The notes beneath the pieces are model-generated. The model worked only from the letters and a program-made list of their open reading frames with translations, was not told where the DNA came from and searched no databases. Below are positions 1 through 10,892 of a stretch of 64,000 nt of DNA, piece by piece (positions within the stretch are counted from its first letter, which is position 1; the number at the start of each line of letters is the position of its first letter). Source of the stretch: Epiperipatus broadwayi (taxonomy: Eukaryota; Onychophora; Udeonychophora; Euonychophora; Peripatidae); the NCBI GenBank assembly GCA_028023455.1, contig JAQFVV010012402.1, positions 15,994,935 to 16,058,934 of the forward strand, given 5' to 3'. A program made the translations under genes and the position numbers.

Positions 1-1382
1 CATTTTTTTATATTCAATAAATTCTTTTTTTATTTAAACAAGTCGAGCATTCCTCAAATCATTCTCTATAATTAAAATATATTTTTTTTGAATTATTATA
101 ATCAGCATTTATTCATGCGATTAATTATTTTACTTTGAAATTTGTCTTTCTTATTTTTTTTGTTTTTGTTTATTTCTTTAAATTTCATCATGCCGTAAGT
201 CACGATGTTTATTTACTATGTAGTTAAGATAGGTTTAAGAGTTGGGAGGGCCTATTATTAATAAGTATCAGTAAATGTCAATAAAGCTAGTCCAATAATT
301 CTATTGGACTGTATGATAACGGGGGGATGATATTATAAGCTTCTAATTTTTTTTATATAAGGATGCATAAATCAAACATTCGTATTAGTTGCAAATAACC
401 AATGACCCGGTCCAATATTTGGACCGATCTGTAAATCAACCAAGCTTCTTCTCCATTGGTTATTATTGTGTCTTTTACCAGAATGATATTCTTGAAACAA
501 TTTCATCGCGACCCTGAGTGACCCTTATTGGTCCATGCTGGGAGTTTGAGCTTATGGGTGGGGATTAGACTTCGAAATCGTTTTGATATGACATAAGGTG
601 ATGCGAGAAATTAAATTGTAAATTAAATCATCGTATCTGGCGCCCCCTTGTGTTGATACTGAACAACTATCGATATAGGAAAATAAATAAAGCTTTACGC
701 TATATCATGTTTGTTTCAGAGCTCCCAATCCCTACATGAACGGTTGAATAAGGCGACCGGTCACAATATATATATGATGTATATCTTGGTAACAAAACTT
801 TAAGTATTTATACTTTTTAAACTCTGGCCACCTGTTAATTTTTATGAACTTGAATGTAGCTGAAAAGTCCATTTATTTATTTTAGCAAATCATATGTAAT
901 AGTTACAAACCAGCAGAAAAACTCATTTATTTATTTTAGAAACACATTTTTAATTACAACAAGTAATTAAGATTTTGTTTTCCTGCCTATTTTGTTATTA
1001 ACATTTTATATTTACTAAATAAAGTTCATGCTATTTTAGAACCAATGCGTGACCTACTTTAAAATCTGTTTACAAGATCAAATGTTATTTTGATAAAATT
1101 ACCTTCACAATTAGTAGGACTAATTTTATACCATACATGTAAAATAACAGGAAATATAGGTATGCGATTTCAATAATAAAGCAATAAAGTTGCTAAATAA
1201 TTTAACTAAAATATTTCCTAAACCAGAAATATTTAAAAAATGAATTTACATATCTCTATAATATATACCAATAACGTAACAATAATTCAAACTAAAATAT
1301 TTCTTAAATTAAAAATATCCATAAAATTAATACATATCTGTAATCTATACATATATTATTAAACTACAGACATATCATTCGC

Positions 1383-1413
<31 letters not shown>

Positions 1414-3492
1414 ATTATGTACATATAGTAATTTAATGTTATTTAAATGGGTACTCTGAGAGGGTTTAAACCTGGCATATGGATAGATGTGTGGATAAAA
1501 TAAGTGAAATGGGCAGATGGATGAAACTGACCATTTCAATATGGATATAGGTTGAATAGGAGAGGTTAACCTCCACATCAACAGTTATCATAAAATAATA
1601 GATTAAACATGAATCTATGTGTACGCACAAGAGCTGGCTTGACTAACATGAGCCTGAGTAGAAATAGGAGAGGTCACAGTGTACTACCGACATTATATTA
1701 TCTTAGGCTCCCTATAATCTGACATCTTATAAAGCATACTGATTAAACTAATTTTCAATACCTAAAGACAATGATATTAAAAGATGTCTATTTAATTTAT
1801 AAATGTATTAAGTGGTTAATAATCAGGATAATATCTGTCTCAAATAGTCAGGGAATTAGTAGTATGAAATGAATAGTAAATGGGTATAGATAATGAATAA
1901 AAAGCAATAATAATTGAAATGAATAATTGATAGGCTTAAGCATGAGGAGAAGAAAGAGAGAATATGTTAAGGTAAAGAATAGTTAATGTTGTAATGAAAT
2001 GGAAATCAATGAAGGATTAATAAACTGTGCTGAGATAATAAAATGAGATGATGATGAAATTAAAAGAAAATATGGATGAGCTATGATAACAATGTTAATG
2101 ATGATGAATGGGATCCTGAAACATTAATTTGATAATACTAATACAAAAGTAAAGGGGTCCTAAATTAAAATAATTAAATAAGAAAGTTTGTCTTTGAGAT
2201 TTTAATGAATCAATAAAACAATAAGAACAAAGATAAAAGACTACGGTAATGCATACCAAATAACTTAAGAAATAAAATCTAGTAGCAAAATCAAAGTAAA
2301 AAACTATTGATCAATAATTTAATTTCTCAAGGTTCATATAATTTTAAATTTCAATACTTTATAATATATATTTGGATCAGTAAGAGGGGTTTTACTACTA
2401 TCTAAATGTAGAAAATTAAAATGACTTATATTACATAAAGGAAATTACTAAAGAATATCTAACTATTTTCTGTTAATAATAAAAGTAAACTCTAAATTTT
2501 ATCATAAATCAACAAATCCATAACAATAAGTAAATATAATAATCATATTAATCATTAAATATCTTGAAATATTTTAATCATGATTGTAACAATACTAGTA
2601 GGACAATTATACTATCTTCCATAAATAATTTAGATTTGACCACTATGAACAATATGACCAAGTTCAGTGAATGTTGGTATATTACAATTTATTGAAATAT
2701 TATTTTTGAAATTAACTATTTGGTTTTTAATACACCACGTTAAAAGAACATCTCTGCATGATAATAATATGTTAATCAGTCAACAGTAAAATTTTATATG
2801 TACTATAAAGATAAGAGTTTGGTAAAATTGATTAATGATATGCTAAACATATAATAAAACTGATAATATAAAGTGATGATGATGGTAATAGCAGTAACAG
2901 TAATGTGTGGATAGTGTTAAGCAATAAGGTTACTGACAAACACAATAAATTTCCAAAACAAATTTTATTTACAATATTTACACATTTCAAAAACAATAAA
3001 AGACATCCTTTATCAAACTTGAAAAAGGAAAATACATAAAACAAGATTCATAACTAAATATTAACAGAGAAAGATCTCCTTAGATTTAATCAAAAATTAT
3101 AATACATTATTATTCTTTTATAATATTCTTATTTACCCCCCATCCTTTAATCTAAATTCTTTTTAGCTTAAGTACTATATTTTATTTGCTACATTTAGGT
3201 TTACTAAATTTCATTTACCCAAAATTAAAATTATAGGTAATCAAAAGCTTCCTACTAATAAATGATAGGCAGGCAATACCTAATGCTAGGCAGTTCAGGA
3301 TATTAAATATTCTCTCGGACATTAATAATCATACTTCTTTTACCATAAAGAAGACTTTACCTTTTTTAATTTTATTTCCCTAGGACATTGGGCTAATAGT
3401 ATAACACAATTCTACTTCAAATAAAATACTAGTTTTTTACTTCCTTCCTGCACAGAAATCATAGACTGTGTAAATTTGAAGCTGACTGAAAA
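1..3492. other. AT-rich intergenic DNA, no gene seen
   Basis: I find no supportable exon in this stretch. Positions about 400-760 are clearly richer in G, C and CpG than the surrounding DNA and read as single-copy sequence. A short alternating TA/TG microsatellite sits at about 1383-1413. The rest is AT-rich with no clear repeat. The missing 5' exons of the Stum-like gene, which would encode the first membrane segment, were looked for here and not found. Confidence 0.5.
1383..1413. repeat. (TA)n(TG)n microsatellite
   Basis: A short alternating run that changes from TA to TG units. The small open frames over it are products of the repeat. Confidence 0.9.
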
Positions 3493-4086
3493 ATGAACCT
3501 CACAAACTATATTAAAGATCTAGAAAAGGTTGGATTTTCACACAATGTTATCTATAAAAAGATCAGGCAATTTCAAACTAAATTACAAACTGACACGGGC
3601 AAAAACAATAAACCCAGAATAATTCTACCGTACATACCATCAATTGCTAGAAAATATTATAAAATTTTTGCTGAGTCCTTCAAACTAGGATTCCACATCC
3701 CACCATCAACAAACAGAATGATAAACAATACCAAAGACAAAATACCTTCTGATCAAATAGCTCAAGCAGTTTATAAAATTTCATGCCCAACCAATGGATG
3801 TAGAGCGGCATATTATGGGGAGACCCGTGCCAACATTACAACAAGAACATCTCAACATCATTATTTGTACAGGAAAGCTATAAATAACAATGAAAACAAA
3901 TCCATATTCTTCGAGCACCAAAAAACAACAGGACATGTGTTCGAACCCACTATAGCAAGGGCACTATGCATGGAATGCAATGATATAAAACGAAAAATTA
4001 AAGAGGCGTGCTTTATTGCAAATGACAATTGTGCAATAAACCGGAAAGAATCATGCTTTGCAATTTCCAAAAAATGGTCGTTATAA
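3493..4086 (+). pseudogene. 5'-truncated Penelope-like element, GIY-YIG endonuclease end
   Basis: This 197-codon open frame looks like the C-terminal end of a Penelope-like retroelement polyprotein. In that family a reverse transcriptase is followed by a GIY-YIG endonuclease. The first part (residues about 1-90) matches the basic linker that follows the RT, with conserved-looking stretches such as KIRQFQ and the run PYIPSIARKY. Then come the GIY-YIG signatures: VYKISCP for the GIY strand and AYYGET for YIG, followed by an Arg and a His pair (RTSQHH), and a distal H-x-Phe-Glu segment. A TGA stop lies immediately upstream in frame at 3487-3489 and no RT precedes it, so this is a 5'-truncated copy, as is common for these elements. 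The frame itself is free of stops, which suggests a fairly recent insertion. It is not a host gene. Confidence 0.75.
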
Positions 4087-4849
4087 AATTTGCATAAAAT
4101 TTTACATAAACCAAAACTAAACTTCAGTTAAAAGTAGGCTATGATTATGGAGACACAGGGTCTCTGAAAGCGCTAAGCCATATAACTTGTAATAAGATTG
4201 AGACAAGCTTCATAATTTTGCGTAAAGCGCAATCTAAACTAATTCTACTTAAACTAAATCACTATTACCACAAATCCTTATTTAATTTCATAATATCTTA
4301 TCATGAAACCTTTCTCTAATATTATTGAAAATTAATTTAATGAGCTTTCTCATCAGATGAGTACATTCAATACAATTCTACTTCAGTGGTTGTTGAAATC
4401 ATTTTATTTATATAGTTTTAAGAAATATATCATTTTTATATATAGTAGCACAAATGAATAAATTTAGCTTTCTGTTACTTTGTTCTCTGTCATTAAATGA
4501 AATGTTCAAAATTTACTATAAGCTATGATCATAATTTTGTAATTAACCACTCAAAGATTGGTTAGATGACTTGTTGGATTGTTGTGGGAATTACTTGTGG
4601 GCAACAATTTAGATTTATTCATTTATTTTTAGAATTATCTTTTTATTCTTTAAGATGAAAACTTTTTATTAAGCAAAACGTTATAGTTTAAGGTGTGTGT
4701 ATATAGTATAGAATATCGTAATAATTTTTTATAAATAAATCTCAGAAATATATATTAGTAATAGATTTTTTCTTTGCATCATAATATTATGAACAAAATT
4801 AAAATTTACTATATACTATGGTGTTTATATATGCATATTTTTTTTATAG
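4087..4849. other. AT-rich DNA between Penelope fragment and Stum exon
   Basis: The first roughly 150 bp are probably the 3' untranslated tail of the Penelope-like fragment. The remainder is AT-rich and ends in the pyrimidine tract and AG of the Stum acceptor. If the gene model is right, this is upstream intron. Confidence 0.4.
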
Positions 4850-5023
4850 GAACCCTGATATCTGCCTTTTCAGTATTTTGTTGTGGTATGACAGAGCATG
4901 AGAATGTTCTCCATGGATTTGGCTACAATATATTAGCAGCATTCTTACAGATTGTTTCTTTGACTTTTTTAATAGGATGGATATGGAGTATTATGTGGGG
5001 AATTTTATTTATTAAATTAGCTC
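4850..5023 (+). CDS. Stum/Spec3 family membrane protein, internal exon
   Basis: This 174-bp internal exon encodes the core of a Stum (stumble)/Spec3-family protein, a small membrane protein with two predicted helices. In flies Stum is needed in proprioceptive neurons for mechanical sensing; the function of homologues is poorly known. The translation starts GTLISAFSVFCCG and continues through an aliphatic helix (NILAAFLQIVSLTFLIGWIW) into SIMWGILFIKLA. It follows the family pattern: GT..SAF.V.C, then N.AA..QI, then GWI.SI.WG. The acceptor is a T-rich tract ending TATAG at 4849; the donor is C|GTAAGTA at 5023/5024. Both junctions fall after the first base of a codon (phase 1). The upstream exon, expected to encode the first part of the protein, is not in the window. 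The next exon in frame is at 15291. I am confident of the family, less so of the function in this organism. Confidence 0.85.
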
Positions 5024-6358
5024 GTAAGTATTTTTTGGTAGTATTATACAATTACTAATAATTTAGATTTTTTTTTCAATTCTTTGTGATTAATATTTTG
5101 ACTTCTATAAAACCCGATAATTAATGTTTAACTGATATATATATAGTAAAACAAAGATTTTCATAAGCGAAAATTCGAACTCAGACTTTCACACGATCCA
5201 TGACTCCCAGTGCCATCTTATATTGCTGACTCAGTCTGAGTTTGAATCCTGCATATATTCCATATATAAATGCAGGTTTAAGCCTGTACAATGTATTAAT
5301 AAGTGAAAATTATAAATAAACTCAAAAGCTATTCATTCCCATTTAAGTCAAATGTAGTTGGCACACATACCATGTAGTATCTAAGTTTGAATTCGAGTAA
5401 ATAAAACTTAAAGTTTTTTTTTCTGGTTTTAATTAGGATTGTAATTTTTTTTCTCATAGTCGTTGCAATTAATCATAAATAATAATTAATAAACGAAAAC
5501 ATATGTATCCTTAGTTAAAAACTAAAATAAAAACAGAAAAACCCTCAGTCATCACTATTAGGTATTGATCAACCTAATGAATACTGCCTTCTCTTTCATT
5601 GCTCTTATAAGAAACTCTTGGCAATGTTATTATAGTTAAATAGCATATTTAAAAGCTATTTCACTTATATGCACTCCCACACATATATAGAATTATTTCA
5701 CACAGAAGAGACATAGTGATATGCAAATCAGAAATTGAGAATTAATATATGGAATCTGTAAATTAGCAATATCGATATAAAAATAATCTATTTGGGAGAA
5801 TAACTTAGTAAATTTCACTTCATATTAAATGATACTTCACAGTTTACTAAAGTGTTCAACATTGCTGTAACATATTCAATAAACTAAAGTTGTTTTGGAG
5901 AACTTGTTACTGATTCTTTTGACTACAGGATATTGCTTAGAAAGACAGCATAAATCTACTACTACTGTTTTATTTATTCATTTAATTGTAGTTTGTATAC
6001 AAAAGTTTAAAAACAATTGGATGTGTTTGGGGAAGTACACAATTTATTTCTAAAGCAAGGATTTTTAACATTTTTTTGTTATGTACCTCCTTGCTATTTT
6101 GGTGAAAACTATTGACCCTTTTTCAAAATGTAGTAGCAGATATAATATTTAATACTTGCAAGTCTTTAAATTATTCAAAATTATGTGGCAATTTTCCCAC
6201 AATTTCAATGCCTGATAACTTAACATATCTATTCTAATATTCATTTTTAGCAAATATTTAGAAATGTCAAATTATCCAACAGCATCATGAAAACAAATTC
6301 TTATCTTTACCAACTTTTTTAGTAAGCACATATTCACTGCATCCAGAATACACTACAT
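5024..6358. other. Stum intron, AT-rich part
   Basis: Start of the roughly 10.3-kb intron. About 5160-5240 weakly resembles the interspersed repeat seen at 22583 and 44930 (it shares a CAGACTTTCACACGA-like segment). Nothing else recognisable. Confidence 0.4.
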
Positions 6359-6684
6359 CAGTGGTCTTCATCCACCAGTCTGCAGACCGGTTCCGGACCG
6401 CACTAGACTGGAAAGAAAGTTTGGGTATACCAAAGTTTGTAATAACAAAATAATAAGATTTTAAACTTTTAATTAATATAAATAATTTTTATTTATTTTT
6501 TCATCACATTTTTACCCGATTAAAAAAAAAGAAACAGAACAAAAACAAAATCCAATCAATCATACATAAATTAATTTGTTTTTCTATTTATCACAGATGT
6601 TTATGGAGGGGTAGAATTAAATTTTTTATTATTTTTCTAAAAAAAATCAAAATTAAAAAAAAAAGTTTTTATTATACAAACTCC

Positions 6685-7833
6685 GGTTGTCTTTTGATAG
6701 CCAATCATGGCCACTTGTCGGCATTGTTTATGTGTTAAAACAATAAAATGTAACGTTACCGGGCCGCGATTTTAAAAACCGGTGACTTTTTTTGATTTCT
6801 TAAATTTGTTCTACTCCCTCTGTTAATACAATATTTCATTTTTAGTGTTTTTTTTTTTTTTTTTGGCTTTAACTTTTATTTTTGAAATCAATTTTTTTTA
6901 CTTTTTTTTAAAAATAAAAACCAAAAAATAACTTGTCTCTAACTTTTACAAAGTATTTCTCAATACACCCCCCCCACCCCAAAATAAAGTAAGATCAAAA
7001 CTTTTGACTTTTTCAAGTTTCAGGCTTTTTTTTTGTTTAAAAATACGGCCACATTTTTTTTGGCCTATAAGGCGATATCTTTTTTGCCTTTATTTGTATA
7101 CTGCTAATATACTAAAACTTTTATTTTTAAAACTAATTTTTATTACCTTTTTTAAAAAATAAAAACAAACCAAAAGTAACTTTTGTCTCTATCATTTGTC
7201 TCAGTGAAGACAAAGTATCCCCCCCCCCCCAAATTAAAATAAGATCTTTTTTGGCTTTAACTTTTATTTTTGAAATCAATTTTTATCACCTTTTTTTAAA
7301 AAGAAAAACAACCAAAAAATTTCTGTCTCTAACTTTTACAAAGTATTTCTCAATCCACCCCTTCCCCATCACCACCCCCAAATTAAAATAAGATCAAAAC
7401 TTTTGACTTTTTCAAGTTTCGTTTTTTATTTTTTTGTTTAAAAATACGCCCACTTTTTTTTGGCCTATAAGATGATATTTTTTTTGGTTTTATTTGTATA
7501 CCACTAATATACTAAAACTTTTATTTTTAAAACCAATTTATGTTACCTTTTTTAAAAAATAAAAACAAATGCGATTTTTTAATTTTTTTGGCTTTATTTT
7601 TATTAAGCGATATCTATTTTACCATTTTTTAAAAAAACTTTTCCTATTAATTACATTTTTTGATCCTTTTAACACACCAGCACAAAAAAAAGTACAATAA
7701 CATCAAAACTTCAGACTTTTACACATTTCTTTTTATTTTTTCAGATTTAAAATACGGCAAATTTTTTTTTGGCTGTACAGTGATTTTAATTACGTGATTT
7801 CTGTTTTGCTCTTACTACTATCAAAAGACAACC
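6685..7833. mobile_element. MITE-like insertion with 16-bp perfect TIRs and internal tandem duplication
   Basis: The ends are perfect inverted repeats: GGTTGTCTTTTGATAG at 6685-6700 and its complement at 7818-7833. The interior has no open frame. It is built of T-rich runs and two tandem copies of a unit of about 390-400 bp, at about 6855-7245 and 7246-7575. Both copies carry the same GGCTTTAACTTTTATTTTTG and ACTAAAACTTTTATTTTTAA words and a C-rich block (about 6966-6980, 7208-7220 and 7355-7380). I could not fix the target-site duplication. The class is unknown. Confidence 0.6.
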
Positions 7834-9333
7834 TCCATATATATATATATAACCATCTTGTATATATAACATTAAATACAGATATTACATTTACCATAAT
7901 CATTGCCATGTAATTACACTAGTTATAATATTTCCCAACATTCAGGTAAATAACATTTTATTCTTGCATGTTTTAACAATGAAATAATAAATGTAGAAAT
8001 GCCAGCACATTAATGAGAACGATTGTTATTGTACTGTTTTCTGTGTTCACATGTGAATGTAAGCAACACCATTACAATACACAATAACTAGTGTGCTGTT
8101 TTGGTCAGTTATAACAATTATGCTTATCTAAGGCTAAGCAGGTTACATCTTTAAGAAAATTTATCTGTAAACTTCTGCCGGTCTGCGAAATCTTATCCAT
8201 GTTTTTGCACTACATCAAAATAAAAATCATACTAAGTCCACATTACACTCTGTATTATTTAATAAATTTATCAAGTCTACACCAATATGTCCCTACAAAA
8301 TAATGTTTTTAAATTTATAAAATAAAATTATAAAAAAAAATCAGTCACATATCTTAAAGTACAATTAGCAAAATAAAATAAAAAACATATGATGTAATAT
8401 TATCCATATGTATTTATTTCTTAAAACATTAAATAATAATTCAATGCAATAAAAATATAAGAAAGTTATATTTTAATTTTTAAAGACATTTCAATGTGAA
8501 GACTTTTATTGTTTATTTTAATACAAACATAAATTTGTAAAGCAGTATTTTATAAAGAGTATGTCTATAATTCTGGACATGAGTTCATTCTTTTTGTTTT
8601 CATTATTATAAGTGTTGAAAATCTTGATTCACAAAGATATAGTGTTGCAAATAGAACTAAAGCTTTCATAATTTTTTGCAGGGAATACCATACATCTGCA
8701 AGGCTTTTTCAGTTAGACTTCAATTTTAGCAATTTTTTTTCCAAGGTCAATCAGTTCATTTTTGGTTAAGTAACATTTTTGATGCAGTTTGTATCAGAAA
8801 AAATTGTGCCCAATGATTCAATTTCATGCCATGAAGATAAAAATAACTTTTTAAAAAGTTCTGTAACGTAGTTTCCAAGTATTCAGATATTTCTTTTCAA
8901 AGGAAAAAAGGCAGATATTTTTTTTCTTCAAGCCATCATGGTAAATCATTTCCACTAGTATTGGAAAGTTTGTAATTCCACATTGATAATTTAACCAAAA
9001 AAGCTTGTCATATTTGGTTGCATCCATAATGCTGATTTTACTACCTTGAATGGAAAGATTTATCTCATTTATATGGTGCAAAATATTTTCTACGTAAGCT
9101 AGCCTATGAATAAAATTATTTATGTTACAATGTTCTAAGAGTTGGGTTTCTTTTTCTTTCAGAAAGAGTGAAACTTATATCCTTAATTTGAATAAGTGCT
9201 TCAAGACTAAAGCCAGCTCATTTATGTGTGCTGGGGAAATTTTTCATATTTTGCACTCATTTTTTGACAAATGTTTTAAAAATGCAAGATTATTCTGGTA
9301 ATTGTTTTTAATAAACTAATAGTTTTTATAGTT

Positions 9334-9901
9334 AAAGCAAAGCAAAACTCCATATAGTAGTGCCACCTGTGCTAAACAGAGTAATCAATGGATGCCAGAA
9401 GGCTTGTGCATAAAATCCCTATCTAATGCCTACTCATCCAATATCCCCAGACTAGTTTCTGGCTTGTGGCCTTCGTCAGTGAGGAGCTTTGGATCTGAGA
9501 GCACTGCATCTAGATCTTAGGATCTAATGCAACACTCTAGCAACCACCTTTTATCTCTACTTAACTACAAAACTATGAGCATGAAATTGAAAACACAAAA
9601 AATATTTTCAATCTAAGCTCAATAGCCTATATAGTCATATGGGTCTGAACTCAGTTCAGCACCCATACATTTTGGTGTCTTTGGCTCTTTAACAACCATA
9701 GCCACCACTACCTATTAGGCAGGATTGGTGTTAAACCAGCAAGCATCACATGATCACATCTCCAATACTAGCACATAATTGTTTATAAACAAAGCAAAGC
9801 AAAACTCCATATAGTAGTGCCACTACTATATGGAGTTTTGCTTTGCTTTGTTTATAAACAATTATGTGCTAGTATTGGAGATGTGATCATGTGATGCTTG
9901 C
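9334..9901. mobile_element. Fold-back element copy 1, with 14-bp target duplication
   Basis: This 568-bp insertion is flanked by a perfect 14-bp direct repeat, TAGTTTTTATAGTT, at 9320-9333 and 9902-9915. It interrupts the decayed hAT transposase, so it is younger than that copy. It shares its body with the copies at 32477, 36355 and 50217: the words ATCAATGGATGCCAGAAGGC, ACTAGTTTCTGGCTTGTGG and GGATCTGAGAGCACTGCA occur in each, or nearly so. Its last 165 bp form a perfect hairpin, listed separately. It has no coding capacity. Confidence 0.85.
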
Positions 9902-9902
9902 T
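9738..9902. repeat. Perfect palindrome, 81-bp arms and 3-base loop
   Basis: Read base by base, 9738-9818 is the exact reverse complement of 9822-9902, with the loop GCC at 9819-9821. The arms include TGATCACATCTCCAATACTA and its complement. The outermost pair uses the first base of the target duplication, so the element's own arm is 80 bp. An error-free palindrome of this length implies either recent formation or correction between the arms. Confidence 0.9.
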
Positions 9903-10779
9903 AGTTTTTATAGTTGTTGATAAAACTTTCAGGGTTTTTGGATGTCTTTGTTGCCAGTGTATGTCTGTGTAAAAAAGGAACGAATGAGGATAACATGAAC
10001 TTTTTACTAAAGTAGCAAAACCACTAGTTTTACCAAGGATTCCAAAAGCTCCTCATTGCAAAGAGAATAAAGTTTTTTTTTCTGAATAAGGTTATGAAAA
10101 AATACTTTTTATCATTTTGAAAACATTGATTTTCTGAAAAAGACTCATAAAATAAAAATACTTCATTGCTGCTATTAGCATACACATAGTGAACAAAAAT
10201 AAAGTTGGCTTCATTAAAAGATGTCTATGGTTTCATACAATTGGATAATGAAAAGAAATGGGGAGACTGACAAAATATTAAAAGACATATCAACTATTCT
10301 AAAATATATTCCATCATTTGACAAGATTCCAATTTCCTTTCCTATCCTTGACTACACATCAATTCAATCATTGCCAATGTCTTTTTAATCATGTGGGAAT
10401 TCTTTTTCTTGATAATTATGCAAGCAATTTTACATTGTTATGGAGCTTTATGAAATAGTTTTAATGTAGGGTTTAGAAGCATCACTGCTTTTTTAAATTG
10501 AACTTTTTCAATATATTTTCAGCATTGACAGATATAAGATAGTCTTTCAGTTTTTCTGCCTTCATACTTCTTGCAAGAATTTTTCTTAAAAAATAAACAA
10601 CCCTGCAGCTTTCAAATTCCTTTATATTCATTAATGCAGTGAAACCAAATAATTCCAAACTGTTATCATATTTTCTTTTCTTCAACATTTCAACTAAACT
10701 GTGTCTGTTACTTGACAGTTTTTAACATATAGTATTTTGTAAGGTTTTAAGTATTACATCAGGATTTATGTACTTTCTG

Positions 10780-10883
10780 GTATTTTTTTTCCAGTGTCAT
10801 AGCATCGGCCAGGATGCGAACCTGCATCCCAGGCAACTGCTTGTAAGGCAGTCATGCTGACCTCTCGACCACCAATGCAAGAC
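10780..10883 (-). mobile_element. tRNA-Gly-derived SINE, copy 1
   Basis: On the - strand, 10878-10802 reads as a tRNA-Gly-like sequence: GCATTGGTGGTCGAGAGGTC with a box A-like region, an anticodon arm CTGCCTTACAAGCAG (TCC changed to TAC), and a box B GGTTCGCATCC. It is followed by a short tail GCTATGACACTGG and an A run (T run on the + strand). A 9-bp direct repeat, TACTTTCTG, flanks it at 10771-10779 and 10884-10892. The tail, the target duplication and the altered anticodon show it is a retroposed SINE and not a tRNA gene. It shares its tail with the copies at 38709 and 61474. Confidence 0.8.
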
Positions 10884-10892
10884 TACTTTCTG

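Larger units (their letters stand above)
8560..10690 (-). pseudogene. Decayed hAT transposase, ZBED5/SCAND3/GTF2IRD2-like type
   Basis: Fragments of one transposase can be read in order on the - strand, with stops and frameshifts between them. An N-terminal BED-finger-like part lies at 10688-10482 (KRKY..S...FGFT..., then SMKAEKLKDYL, corresponding to the family's SMKPSKLKRHL). A middle part lies at about 10130-9916. A segment at about 9300-8990 reads RLAYVENILHHINEINLSIQG, close to the family's LAYL.DIF.HLNELN.SLQG. The C-terminal dimerisation region at about 8660-8570 reads LFATLYLCESRFSTL.IMKTK, with the glutamate of the CES.FS motif still present. The coding region is interrupted by the fold-back insertion at 9334-9901, whose flanks duplicate a 14-bp target. 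It is certainly non-functional. Confidence 0.8.
6359..10700 (-). mobile_element. Decayed ZBED5-like hAT transposon, probable extent
   Basis: The left boundary is taken from CAGTGGTCTTCATCC at 6359, followed by paired CCGGTCC/GGACCGC words, a typical hAT terminal region of the type CAGTGGTTCTCAACC. The transposase remnant on the - strand ends near 8560. The right terminus was not found, so the right limit given here is only the end of recognisable transposase. Two younger insertions split the element: a 1.15-kb MITE-like element at 6685-7833 and a fold-back element at 9334-9901. It lies inside the Stum intron, antisense to that gene. Confidence 0.55.

Noticed and set aside
638-645. TGGCGCCC, like a retroviral primer-binding site for tRNA-Lys
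   Set aside because: The match stops after eight bases, and I see no LTR, polypurine tract or gag/pol sequence nearby.
10802-10878. tRNA-Gly gene
   Set aside because: The anticodon is changed, the stems are mispaired, an insertion sits before box B, and an A tail with a target duplication shows it is a SINE. The same applies at 38731 and 61499.
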